Below, one piece after another: positions 10,480-22,300 of a stretch of DNA of 64,000 nt. A program made the position numbers and the translations under genes. Source of the stretch: Leucaena leucocephala (Eukaryota > Streptophyta > Magnoliopsida > Fabales > Fabaceae); the NCBI GenBank assembly GCA_037074615.1, contig CM073535.1, positions 3,906,001-3,970,000 on the forward strand. The letters are read 5' to 3'. Numbering within the stretch: the stretch's first letter is position 1; each line of letters opens with the position of its first letter. The notes below the pieces were generated by a model. It was not told where the DNA came from, ran no database searches, and worked only from the letters and a program-made list of their open reading frames with translations.

Positions 10480-12078
10480 GCGCTGTTTGGATATATTTTT
10501 AAAAAATAATTTATAAAAAAAATTATATAATTTTTGTCTAAATTCTTTTTAAAAAAAATTATATAAAAAAATTATTATAAATAAATAAGTGTTTGAATAG
10601 GTATTATCAGAATAACTTTTATGATTAATAAATTATTAGGAAATAAGAAATAAAAAAATATTATTTATCTAATAAGTATTTAAATAGTTATTATTAGAAT
10701 AATTTTTATGATTAATAAATTATTAGAAAATAAAAAATAAAAAAATATTATTTATCTCTTTGTCCTATCTTTTTTTACTATTAATCAAGTCCCATTGACT
10801 CTTTATCTTTATCTTTTTTTTTTACTTTCTTTCTTTTATTGTCCATTGACGTTCGAACGTTTGCTTCTTCTTTTTTCCTCTTTCTCTTTTTGTCTGGTGA
10901 TACTATTGATAAAAAAGACGAGAAGGAGAAGATGAGACTGTCAATGCTACTGACTAGGGGTGTACATGGGTAGGATTGGGTAGGGTAGCCCCCTGCCTGG
11001 TGCCCTGCCTAAAAAATACATGGACTGTATTTTGCAGCCTGATGCTCTGCCCTACTCGGTAAAAACCCTAACAATTTTGGGTTGGGCATGAGCAGGTTGG
11101 GCATGAGCGGGCTGGGCATGCTCAAGTCGTGATGGCATGCTCATGTTGTGAAAAAAATATGTAATTATGAACTTTTAAAATAATATCATATTCATGTGTC
11201 TTCAAGAATTAAATAATATCTATAATCCACTAAGAATAAGAGAACAAAGATAATAATTAAAATCTTAAGATTCATTGCATATAAAAAATAAGCGTTAAAA
11301 TCTAAATAGTTTGTAATTATAACTTTGCATCAATCTCCCCAATATTGACAAAGATAAAGCATCTAAAAAAATAAAATAAATAATTATAATTTGTAATGTA
11401 ATCATATGATAATTAACAAAGTTAAAAAAAAGAAGAAAAAATTAGTATAGTTATAAATATTAAAAAATACAACTTACCCACTTAACAACTTATATTTATA
11501 AAATTACCTTATAGTCACCAGTAGATATCATATTCTCCCTTCTAAGATAGAGAAAAAATAAAAATAAATAAAAGAATGGGTGTTTATAGGTAGGGCAGGG
11601 CAGCCCCTATGCCCGGTGCCTAGCCCGAAAAATGTATGGGCTATATTTTGTAGCCCGATGCCCAGCCCTGCCCTATATTTACCGAGCTGGGCTGGGCATT
11701 TTTATTGCGGGTTGGGCAGGGCGTACTGGGTCACGAGCTTTATGCATAGCCCTACTACTGACAGGAAGAAGAAGAAGTTTGAGATCAAAAGTCTTCATTA
11801 GAGATCCACTGTATCGACAATTAAGCTTTTCACTGCAGAAAAGAAGAGATAATAAAGGTGTGTCAAAAAAATACGAATAAAATAATCTTTTGATATCTAT
11901 AAATTATTTTTTCTATTCTAAAAATTATTCTCATAGTTTATCAGAAATTATAATTTTAAATTATTATTTAGTCTATAAGCTCTTTTAGATAAATAAAACT
12001 ATTTATTTTAAAATTTTCTTAAACTAAAATTTAGGCTAAATTTTTTTTAACATCTCAATTTTATTTTAATCCAGGCAC
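10480..12078. mobile_element. Tourist-like MITE (copy A), interrupted by a hAT-like MITE
   Basis: The ends are GCGCTGTTTGGATAT and, read inward from the other side, GTGCCTGGATTAAAAT, flanked by a 3-bp duplication ATA (10477-10479 and 12079-12081). The body shares blocks such as AATAAGTGTTTGAATAG and TTTAGATAAATAAAACTA with five other copies in this window, and includes a direct duplication of about 100 bp near 10590-10750. Three-base duplications and these ends fit PIF/Harbinger (Tourist) MITEs. Without the nested 800-bp element it is about 790 bp. Confidence 0.7.
10955..11754. mobile_element. hAT-like non-autonomous element (copy 1), 800 bp
   Basis: A perfect 8-bp target duplication CTACTGAC flanks it (10947-10954 and 11755-11762). 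The termini are TAGGGGTGTACATGG and, inverted, TAGGGCTATGCATAA, short imperfect inverted repeats. Each end carries a GC-rich module of about 130 bp in the same (direct) orientation: one near 10960-11120, the other near 11580-11740; between them is an AT-rich core. The 8-bp duplication indicates the hAT superfamily. No transposase is encoded. A second copy is at 39627-40383. Confidence 0.85.
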
Positions 12079-12081
12079 ATA

Positions 12082-12356
12082 AAATATCCATAGTCTATAG
12101 ATTTAACTAGCAAAATTGTGAGATATACAACTATTTAAAGCGTATTCTATTTCAATGAGTACCACTTTATTATAGTTACAATCGTTACGTTTGAGGAGGC
12201 ATCATAACTCTTAAATATTTAGATTTATGCTTAAAGATAATAGATAGTTTACCCTATACGATATTAGTATTACTAACAGAAAAAAAGATTTTGTATGTTT
12301 TTATATTATAAATAAGTCTAATATTTTTTTAAAATTTTTATATATAAAAAAAATGA
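12082..12356 (+). mobile_element. SINE-like element (copy in the RPS1 upstream region)
   Basis: This region aligns by eye with the minus-strand retroposon at 32915-33194. Shared blocks include ACTATTTAAAGCGTATTC followed by similar spacing of TTATRGTT, TCGTKACG and ATCATARCTCTTA, and both end in A-rich tails. A degenerate A-box-like stretch lies near 12101-12118 and a B-box-like GTATTCTATTTC near 12142. No target duplication is clear because the copy abuts the Tourist-like element. Confidence 0.55.
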
Positions 12357-12530
12357 ATAGAGGGTGAAAATATAATCTCCGTTTGGTAGCGTTTATTGGT
12401 CATTGCCAGTGAGCGGTACGACGTCATTAGAGGGATGGTTTAGAGTATAGACTACGTAGGGAACCTTATCTGGGTGACGAAGCAGACCTCTCCGAAGCAA
12501 AGCGAGGAAGGAGAGACGTCCGACACGGCG
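12357..12530 (+). promoter_or_regulatory. Short proximal promoter and 5' UTR of plastid RPS1
   Basis: About 170 bp of sequence not derived from the recognised transposons lies before the RPS1 start. It contains a CCAAT-type box (TTATTGGTCA), an ACGTCA bZIP-type core (ACGACGTCATTA) and CTTATC, the reverse of the GATAAG I-box common in nuclear genes for chloroplast proteins. These are motif matches only. Confidence 0.4.
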
Positions 12531-15500
12531 ATGTCTCTGGCTCAGCAATTCACCGGCCTCCGGTGCTGCTCTCCTCTCTCTTCTTCTCCTCTTTCTAAGC
12601 CCTTCTCTGCTCCCACCACCCATAAGCGCAATCCCCTTCCCATTGTCGCCTCCGTCGCCATCTCTAATGCGCAGACCAAAGAGAGGCAAAAGCTCAAACA
12701 GCTCTTCGAGGAAGCCTACGAACGCTGTCGCACTGCTCCCATGGAAGGCGTTTCCTTCACTCTGGAAAACTTTAATTCCGCCCTGGATAAGTATGACTTC
12801 GATTCTGAAATTGGCACTAAGGTCAGTCGTCATGGAGTCCGTCCGCCCCCATATTAAATTTCTTATTCTTTTGATCTTATTGAATTCATCTAACATTGCG
12901 TATATATGATTGAATCTGAATTGTGTGCAACTGGGAATGGAGTGTATGCTGCTTGGCTTGTCTGGACGCAAACTTATTTAGAATTTGTTAGAAGCAGGAA
13001 ATTGAGCGCGAGGGTGGTAACGGTATGCTTCTTAAGGAGGAAGCAAGGCAAAGTTTTCATTTGTAGCATGAAATTTGTAACTCTGTTTCTTGAAAGTTTT
13101 AGGGAAATGATAAATATACGATCTACGGTTCCTCCATCTTTTCTATGAATTTATCTTCCTTTCTTATTTAATTGGAATGTCAAAAATATTTTAATTGAAT
13201 CTGAAAGCTGAAAATTTTGGATGGATCAACGCCTTTGCCAGTATTATAAAAATGTCCTTATTTGTCTATCCAAATTATCGATGGTTCATAATAAAGAATG
13301 AGGTTCTTGTAACTAAGTACGTTTTATCAATCTTCTATATGTACTTTTAAGTCAATTACTAATTCAAATAGCTTTCTATGGTGCTGGTTTATCTTTCAGG
13401 TTAAAGGCACCGTTTTCAACGTAGATGCTAATGGAGCTCTTGTTGACATAACTGCAAAGTCGTCAGCATACTTGCCTCTCCAAGAGGCATGTATCCACAG
13501 AATTAAACATGTACAAGAAGCAGGCATAGTTCCTGGTTTGAGAGAGGAGTTTGTAATCATTGGTGAAAATGAAGCTGATGATAGCTTGATCTTGAGTTTA
13601 AGGAGTCTCCAATATGACCTTGCTTGGGAACGCTGTAGACAACTCCAAGGAGAAGATGTTGTTGTCAAGGGTAAGGTAGGTTTTAGCATATCAACAACCT
13701 CCTGTATGCCCAAATTTAACATAAAATTGAGTTTTCATATTGCTTATGGCTTTCATTTATTGTTATCCCTATTAAATAAAAATTCCTAATAAGGGAAGCA
13801 TGAAAAAGCCATATGAATAATTCTATCGTTTAGAAATAGTTTTTGGTTTATCTTTTTACCTATCTCCCTCCTTTCTTTTTCTCTCATTCTCTCGTGCACT
13901 TGTGAGTGACAGATTGTCGGTGCCAACAAAGGTGGAGTTGTGGCTTTGGTTGAAGGCCTTAGAGGGTTTGTTCCTTTCTCACAAATATCATCGGTTAGTT
14001 CTTGATCCATATTAGCATTTAGGATTTGCATCAGATTCAAACTCGTGGTCTGTAAATTCAATTCAAATTATGAACTAAAACTAGAGGAGCTTTTGGTGAG
14101 AATACTAATCCAAGGACCATCGTTAATTGTGTGTTGGACCATAAAACACAAGTACCAAAAGCATTACTGTGCCATACTATACAACAATATGGAGAACAAC
14201 TAAGGTATAGGAGTTATTGACAAGTATTGGCAACATGGATTTGTAAAGTTCAGAAATGTCTTCTATTCTTATCAGTGTAGTAATTGAGCCAAGCAATATT
14301 ATTAGTAGAACTTGTATCCTTAAGCATGCTTTGAATTAGATTATTCTGTTAAATATTGTGTTTCTTTTGATGTTAACTTATGGCTTCCATGGAGCTTCCT
14401 GATACAGAGAAGTTAAAATCTTATAATTCTAGTTGCCAACTATGACTCTATCTCTTTTGTGTATTTTCGTTTTAGAAATCAACTGCAGAAGAGCTTCTTG
14501 AGAAGGAGCTTCCTCTGAAGTTTGTGGAGGTGGATGAGGAACAGTCTAGACTTATTCTCAGTAATCGCAAGGCCATGGCTGACAGCCAGGCACAGCTAGG
14601 CATTGGATCAGTGGTCACTGGCTCTGTTCAAAGTCTAAAGCCATATGGTGCCTTCATTGACATTGGTGGAATTAATGGCCTCCTTCATGTCAGTCAGATC
14701 AGTCATGATCGGGTAACTGACATCTCAACTGTTCTTCAACCTGGTGACACTCTCAAGGTAAAACCTTCTTTGTATGCTATGTGAATATTTACTTGGTATT
14801 ACTGCCATATTGTGAACATCACTTTTCTCAAATATATTCTTCTTTAGGTGATGATCTTATCTCATGATCGGGAGAGAGGTCGAGTAAGTCTCTCCACGAA
14901 GAAGTTAGAACCCACACCAGGAGACATGATTCGCAATCCAAAGCTTGTCTTTGAGAAGGTATAAAAATCCCAAGTCCGTCACTTTGTACATACGGAAACT
15001 ACAAGAGTAGAATGTCAATAGCTTTGTTAGTCATGTCTTATTTTTACTCCTCGCTTCTTCGTTCTCTTCTAGTTGTTAGTATTACTTCTTAGTTTCTTAT
15101 CCTGGAAGATGCCAAAAGCTCTTTTTGTTCCATTATGTATTTTTATGTTATCTCTCCACATGTATAGATCTCCTAGTCCAATCGTTCTAATTAGCATCAA
15201 TATTCTTGAAATAGAATTTACACTTATAGCTGTCTCTGATTATGTTCTGATAGGCTGAGGAGATGGCTCAAACATTTAGACAGAGAATTGCCCAAGCTGA
15301 AGCTATGGCTCGTGCAGACATGCTTAGGTTCCAGCCTGAGGTACTAATTGATTATTTTACATGAAAATTCTGAACTTTTTGAAACAAATCCAAATGTGGG
15401 ATGCTTCCCTGACCTGATTATTCACCTGCACACCGTATTCATTATGCTTAACATGCATGCATGCGCACATGTCGTGAGAGAATGTTGTGAGTTGATGTTT

Positions 15501-15649
15501 GATTGAAATATTTGACTCTTAACCTTAATTTGCAGAGTGGATTAACTCTCAGCAGTGATGGGATATTAGGACCACTTTCTTCTGACTTACCTGCTGAGGG
15601 ACTGGATCTGAGTGAAGTGCCCCCTGCCGACGAATCAGAAACAGAATAA
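12531..15649 (+). CDS. RPS1: 30S ribosomal protein S1, chloroplast (nuclear-encoded)
   Basis: Seven exons, all with GT-AG borders and all phase 0: 12531-12821, 13400-13675, 13913-13993, 14476-14757, 14848-14958, 15254-15340, 15536-15649. They encode 413 aa, close to the 411-416 aa of spinach and Arabidopsis plastid S1. Residues 1 to about 41 are rich in serine and poor in acidic residues, as in a chloroplast transit peptide. Three S1 RNA-binding domains follow: roughly 96-166, 185-255 and 262-337; the third, with [20 protein letters not shown] and LLHVSQI, is the most canonical. The short acidic C-terminus ends DESETE. The protein joins the small subunit of plastid ribosomes and helps bind mRNA during translation initiation. 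The gene looks intact. Its 3' end faces that of the NEMF gene. Confidence 0.96.
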
Positions 15650-16361
15650 GAATTTCCTTTCTTTTTTTATTCTTTATCTCGTGGTCTGTAAGTTGTACTA
15701 AAATGTATTGTTGCAGGTGAGCTAGCATATGTCGTTGTATGGTAAGTTCATAATATATAGAACTATGCTTATGAATTTTGCGGCTTCGCCATTCTTAATT
15801 CTCTATCAATCTTGTCTTCTTCCCTTGCAAATCACTCATAAAGACTTGCGGTTTACTTGTTCGCTCGCTCATCGGCTAATTCTTATTTCCATTACCGCGT
15901 TTCTAGCCAAGGCAAATGAAAGTCTTCTGCTCCGCACTATTAAATTCTCGTCAATCCGGAAGAGTTCTAAATATACCAAATGGTTGTTAAAAATAAAACG
16001 AACTACAAGAAAATTCTACATCTCTTTTATGTAATATATTTGGTGCGGGTGAAGATAACATCAACTAGTTGACAGTTATTTATGCATTAACATCTCCAAT
16101 AGTTATACAAGGACATTGAATAGAAATTCTCACAAAACAGATCTCCAGGCAGCAAAACTTTTTCTCTCGTGCCATACACAACATGTAAATGTGTCAGCAC
16201 TTTAAGGCAAGGGATTGGACTTTGACAAACATGAATCTTTCTCAAAGATTAGTTTTTTTTTCTTTTGGTAAAGAAGAGGGCTTGATGCCCGAAATAACTC
16301 AAAAACTAAACTATAAGGGATGAACTCCCAAATATTTCATACTCCATATCAATTAGCGGCC
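15650..16361. other. Convergent 3' ends of RPS1 and NEMF
   Basis: This 0.7-kb spacer must contain both 3' untranslated regions. A frame open on the plus strand near 15729-16034 has no recognisable domain and is taken as chance. I see no transposon boundary here. Confidence 0.5.
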
Positions 16362-19300
16362 TCAAGTGTGAATTCCCGGCTTGTTACTCTTCTTGCCTTT
16401 CTTTTGCTTTTGCTTCAATTGAGTAAGGCCAGCAGCCGCTATCTTCACATTACCAATAATTGCGGCCACAAGCTCAGGATCAGTACAGGCTTTCATCAAT
16501 TCCTTTTCTCGGCTTGTTGATTCTGGCATGTGGCTGAACAAATTCATTGCGGTTTTTGCAGCTATTCAAAAAACAAAACAAAACAGAAAAACATTATTTT
16601 AAGATGATTTACTCATAATTTCTTAGCATATATATTGCGGAAAAATACAAAATTCAGCATAAAATGCAGAAGCCTGGTAATGTCAGAATGTGCAAACATG
16701 CTACTACATTTATTAGAAAGAGTTAGAAGCCTCGAAAATTAGTTAAAAATATTTCAATTCACAACAACCACCATAATAAACTTATTGAGAAATATGATAA
16801 TGCTATATAAAATGAAAAGTTAAGAGAACCTTTTCCTTTCTTTGCCGTTCCAGGAATTATCTTCACGCGATATTTGTATGACTGAACTGCAGTGTATGGA
16901 CCACAGACAGGCACAGCATACAAGAGAATGTCATTAGGGAGTGGATTTCCTGTCAAGTAATCCACGTCATTCAATTTCTCTTTCTCTTCTTCACCTATCT
17001 CATTAATGTCATCCTCTTCCATTGCCACCCTGTCTGCTTCAGAAGTCTTACTAACAACATTCATGTTCAAATTCTCTTCAGTTCCACCAGTTGCTGGATT
17101 ATGTAATGAATCATCTGGCTGCTCTTTACAATCCCGTGATAGGTGTCCGGCCTTCTTACATTTGTAACATATTTTTGGGGCTTCTGCAAGACCTTCCAGA
17201 ATTGAAATTTATTTCAATAGAATAATAAATTAATTAAACAACTGTTGACTATGTTAATGGATTTCAGATTACACGGGATAATATAAAGTCTTACTACCAC
17301 CAGATTTTTTATCCATGTCCACCGATGCCGCATTTTTATCTTGTGTATCTTCATTCTTGTTCGACCTTCCAGCAGACTAAAAGTATACACATTAAATCAG
17401 TGCTAATCTTATGGAAATTGAACGGGATGATGAAAATAGTGTTGTGGTATCTGATCCCAAATATGCAATTGATAATGCAAAGAACGTAATGTCCTTTATG
17501 ATTTTCCTATTCTGCTTCAACCAAAGCTTTTTGATGGAGTTTTATAAGAAAATTTCAACTAAGGAGTCTGGGCTATGGCTCATCCGACTAGCACGTTTGA
17601 CATATTTAACCCAGTACACGTTGAACCATGCATGCTATGTGTGCTTATGGGGAAGGCTAGATAGCATAGAAAATATATCCATTTTAGTCAGGATAAAAAA
17701 TGAGTAAAACAAAGTTACTGTAACATACAGCCAACAAAGCCATTCGTATGCTCCTTTCTTCCTCATCTTGGTCAGCATATTTCTCTTTAATCTTCTTGAG
17801 TTTGCCCCTTTGCCCACGGCTGACTTTTTGACCACTTGTATTTGAATTTTGAACTTCTCTTGCAGGCTGCGCACCAGAAACATCAGTCAATTTTGATCCT
17901 CCCTTTCCATGTTCAACATTTGAATGTGAAAAACCTTGTTTCTGTTCTTTCTTATGCTTTCTCCTCTCTGCTTTTGAGATATATGGCTTGTCCCTTGCTG
18001 CAACTTTGATTTCTTCAAGATGTTGTTCGACACCTAAATCATCCTTAGAGCTTTCAACTCCATAACTTCTACCCGATTTAGCGGCAGATCCAAGTCCTAG
18101 AGTTCGATCAAGAAGTTCCTCAAGTTGTGGATTGACAGATGCAATGTCATTTCCACCATTATCAGGTGAATTCTCCCTAGCAGTCTTATTCAATATACCC
18201 TTTTCTTCTTCAGGTAAATCATGTGAAGCTGTAGTTTCACTATTGATGCTGGCCACACTGTTCTGAGATAACTTAGCAGGAAAGTTTTCTGGCAGTGGTT
18301 TGTGTGAATCAGCAGATATATCATTTTTTTCCAATTCTGTTGCAGATTTTCCATTCATGACATCATTGTCAGACTCAGAATCAGATTTTTCTTCAGGAGG
18401 GCCAGTTTCTTCATCATCATCTATTGCTTCCTCCTCTCCTCTCACCCTCCTTTCATTTAAATGTGATCCCAAGGAACTCTCATCTAAGCGAAATAGCAGG
18501 CCGAAGCCCATAATAAGAGGGTGTGGCGTAAGAAAATTCTTCTTCCCTCGAATCATGAAACTCCCAACTGTTAGATATTCACCTGTAGGCGCAGTTTTAC
18601 TGACCTGGTGAGGATAAACCCACCAGGCGCTAGTAACAATTTTTGAATCCCATGCTTGGCTGTGGCAGACCTGTATCATAAACACAATATGAAGGTACTA
18701 GGGAGCTAATACTTGATTTAAGTCATGAGTGCACAACGAACCAAATTAAGTAAATTCAATCAAGATATAGCATGGTTGATTGATAACATACCGTGAAACA
18801 TCCAGCTTGGTTCAGGGTTAGGGGTGGAACAGGTTGCCCAGGCTTGTGATTCTTGATAACAGTACTGGAGGCTCCATGCAGTTCAGCATGCACATAACTA
18901 ACATAATGAAATCAACAGAATCAGATATCACATCATACTTCTGAATAAATTCACAGATTTCAAAATATTGCACAGTTATTTTGACTACAGATGTTCTATG
19001 CACTTTAAAATGCATCTTCGTAGGTGTAATTGAATAAGCCAGCACATAAGTGGATATAGCCCTCTAATGAAACATAGGTAAAGAAGACCATTATATACGC
19101 AAGAATGTTGCACATTTTTCAATCCCTGAAGCAGTTTTACACTTCAAAACTGGTGGACAAATTCTCAAGACCCATGTACACGGCAATTACTAATGACTAC
19201 ATCAATTTTTCAAAAATATACAATATATGCTTTGAATGATCTGGATATGGGAGGCATGAAAACGTTGAAATATTATTCATAAGATTGCTTTAAAACCTTA

Positions 19301-22300
19301 TTGATGTTACTATTTTTCAAGATAATTTCTTTTTCTTTTCCAATCATTCAATGCATAAACTTGGGACTTGAGAAAGATCAAAAGGCATGTCATGAAACAA
19401 GAAATACTCACAGATCTCCTTTAGACATATATCGCTTGACTATCATCTCATTCTGCTGGGCATCACGCCCACTGATAACTAAATAGTTCTCACCGCTAAT
19501 GAACCAATTAAATTTCTCAAACCAGTGAACTTTGCGGATATGAGAGATTGTGGCAACTGTTTTTTCCTGAAAATAGAATTATGATAAGAAAATGAATGAA
19601 TAAATTTCAACAGGAAAAAAATGAAAGAAAATGAATAAAATGAAAAATTATATTGGTAGAACAGAAAGACAGAGTGGGGGCAACTGATCACCAAATATCA
19701 TCTAAACAGTTTCTGATTATATTGCTATAGATCAGTTTTTTAAAAGAAAAAAAATCATTATTGTTGTGAGGATCTTTGATGACGGTTTGCAACTAAAACC
19801 AGGAAAATCACAAAAGGAGAAGAAAGAGAGGCATGCCAAGAAAATTGCTTCACATTGGTAATGGACTAATTTTATAGTCAGTATGCATTTAAACTTATCC
19901 ATCTTGACACAGCTAAAATAACCCTTCAAGTTAGAGATACGTCATGCACATGGTCTCCCTTAAGACAACAATATGCATGAGGTTTTGATAGTTGTAGAGA
20001 TATTAGGAGATTATAAATATCTTATAATTTGTATATAGGATAAGATATAGTATTATTTTATTAGTATCTAGGGTTATCTAAAACTCTCTATTGTATGTGT
20101 ACATCAATAAAGAATAAGTATTTTTTCCTCTTTAAATCAATATGGTATCAGAGCAGGTTAGAAACCCTAATATCTGCTTTTTTTCTCTGCCGTCTACTCC
20201 TTTCTGCTGTCACTATAGCGTCACTGTAGCTTCAGACTTTGGCCCCTCATTCCAGGCCTTCGAAGACAACAAGCACTGGCCAAGGAGAGTGCGGGGTTTT
20301 GATCAGCTAACCCCAGAGTTTCACTGTCAACTGAGCCGCGCGTGGCCCTCACGTGCCGTCACAAGGTTCTGCCGTCAACTCCATGCGCCGGCGCGTGAGC
20401 TGCTTTTTCTGCGAGTTACCGACTGCGCTTCAGTTCCTCCGGCGTCGACTCCTCTTCTCGGCATCATCCCCGGAGTTTCATGCCCTAATTTTGACTTTCT
20501 CGTACTGGATCCTTTGTTGCAGATCTAGAGTTTCTGATTTTCAAACAATTTTGGTCGTTGTTTTGACCTCTGGAGTGGTCCTCTTCTACTTGTTTGAATA
20601 TTAGTTCTTACGGAGCTCCCGATGAAGCTCCGGTAATTGGGTCATCTAGTTCTTTCATTTAGTCATTGTCTGGCTGCTTTCGCTTTTGTTACTGATCTTT
20701 TTTTTTATGGTTACGACTAATATTGCCGCAATTTCTGAGATGGTTCCAGTAGTCACTAAGATTCCTGTGAGTGCTGCTATTACAACAGGTAATAAGTCTA
20801 CTACCCTTGTCTCTTCTTTCTCCAAATAGATCATAGACTCTGAGGCTACTGGCCATATGATAGGTAACCGCTATCTCTTCTCCACTTATACTTCTTATGT
20901 CAACCCTTCTAATATCACCATTACGAACGGTTCTCAATCCCATGTTCTTAGCTCTGGCACTGTTGAACCTACCTCTATTCATTTGGAATCTGTGCTCTAT
21001 GTCCCTAACCTTACGTTTAATCTTTTATCCCCTAGTAAACTTACTCGTGAATTAAACTATTGGGTCTCAATTTTTCCTTATCATTGCTTAATACATGATC
21101 TTTTGACGAAGAAGATTATTAGTAGGGGTTACAAATCTGGCGATCATTACTTCCTTAATGACCATGGGTCTCGTGCGGTTTTGTACTGGTAATGTAACTC
21201 CTTTTGAAGTACATTATCGTTCGGGTCATTTATCTTTATCATCTCTGAAAAAGGTTTATCCTCAGTTTCAGCATATCGTCCTTAGATTGTGAGTCATGTC
21301 AGTTTACTAAGCATCATCGTCTTCTTTTAGTATCTCGAGTCAATAAACGAGCCTCGTCTCCTTTTGAGTTAGTGCACTCTGATGTTTGGGGTCGTCTAGT
21401 TGAGTCCAAAGCTGGTTTCAAATACTTTGTTATCTTTGTTGATGATTATTCCCACACTACTTGGTTATATTTAATGAAAAATCGTTCCGAGTTATTTTAT
21501 CATTTTTATGCCTTTATTAAAAATCAATTCAAAACTTCTATCCATACCTTACGCAGTGATAATGCCAAAGAATATTTTTCTGAATCATTTTGTTCTTTTA
21601 TATTTCAAAACGGAATTTTACATCAATCTTCTTATGTGGATACACCAGCTCAAAATGGTGTTGCCGAAAGAAAAAATTATCACTTATTAGAAGTAGCTCG
21701 TACCCTTTTATTTCAAATGCAAGTTCCAAAACCCTTTTGGGCAGATGCGGTCTCCACTGCTTGCTTTCTCATTAATCGCATGCCCTCCTCTGTTCTTGAT
21801 AGTCATATTCCTTACACCACTCTTTTTCTTTCCAAACCTTTATTTTCCATTGATCCTAAGATTTTTGAATGTGTATTTTATTCTGAGATGTGCGTCCTAC
21901 TGTCTCTAAATTAAATCCTAAGTCCCTCAAGTATGTTTACCTTGGCTACTCTCGTGTTTAGAAATGTTATTGATGTTTTTCTCCTACTCTTAATCGTTAT
22001 CTAGTGTATGCAGATCTCACTTTTCAAGAATCTATTACATATTTTGCTTCTAACACTTCAGCTCCTCCTTCTCCACCTACGGAGGAGGATACTCTTTTGG
22101 TATATTCTGTCATTCACTCACCATCACTAACCCCAGCTCTTGTACCAACCCTTGGTCAACCACCTTTATTTCGGGTCTATTCTAGACGTTTGAAGGAGAC
22201 CTTTACTGCTATGACGCCAGATTCTGCCCCGCCATTGTCTACTTTCTTATCAGATCCTGCAGAAAGCACTACTCACCCTGAGCCTGTCCCAGTTCCTGAC

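Noticed and set aside
12393..12971. A 192-codon open frame on the minus strand across RPS1 exon 1
   Set aside because: It is antisense to a well-supported transit-peptide exon, matches no family, and follows from the codon bias of the RPS1 exon.
15729..16034. A 101-codon plus-strand frame downstream of RPS1
   Set aside because: It is located in the RPS1 3' region, has no recognisable motif, and its composition is that of translated untranslated sequence.
20142..20604. Overlapping open frames in the leader of copia element 2
   Set aside because: They lie in different frames of GC-richer leader sequence, begin inside or at the primer binding site, and have no recognisable domain.
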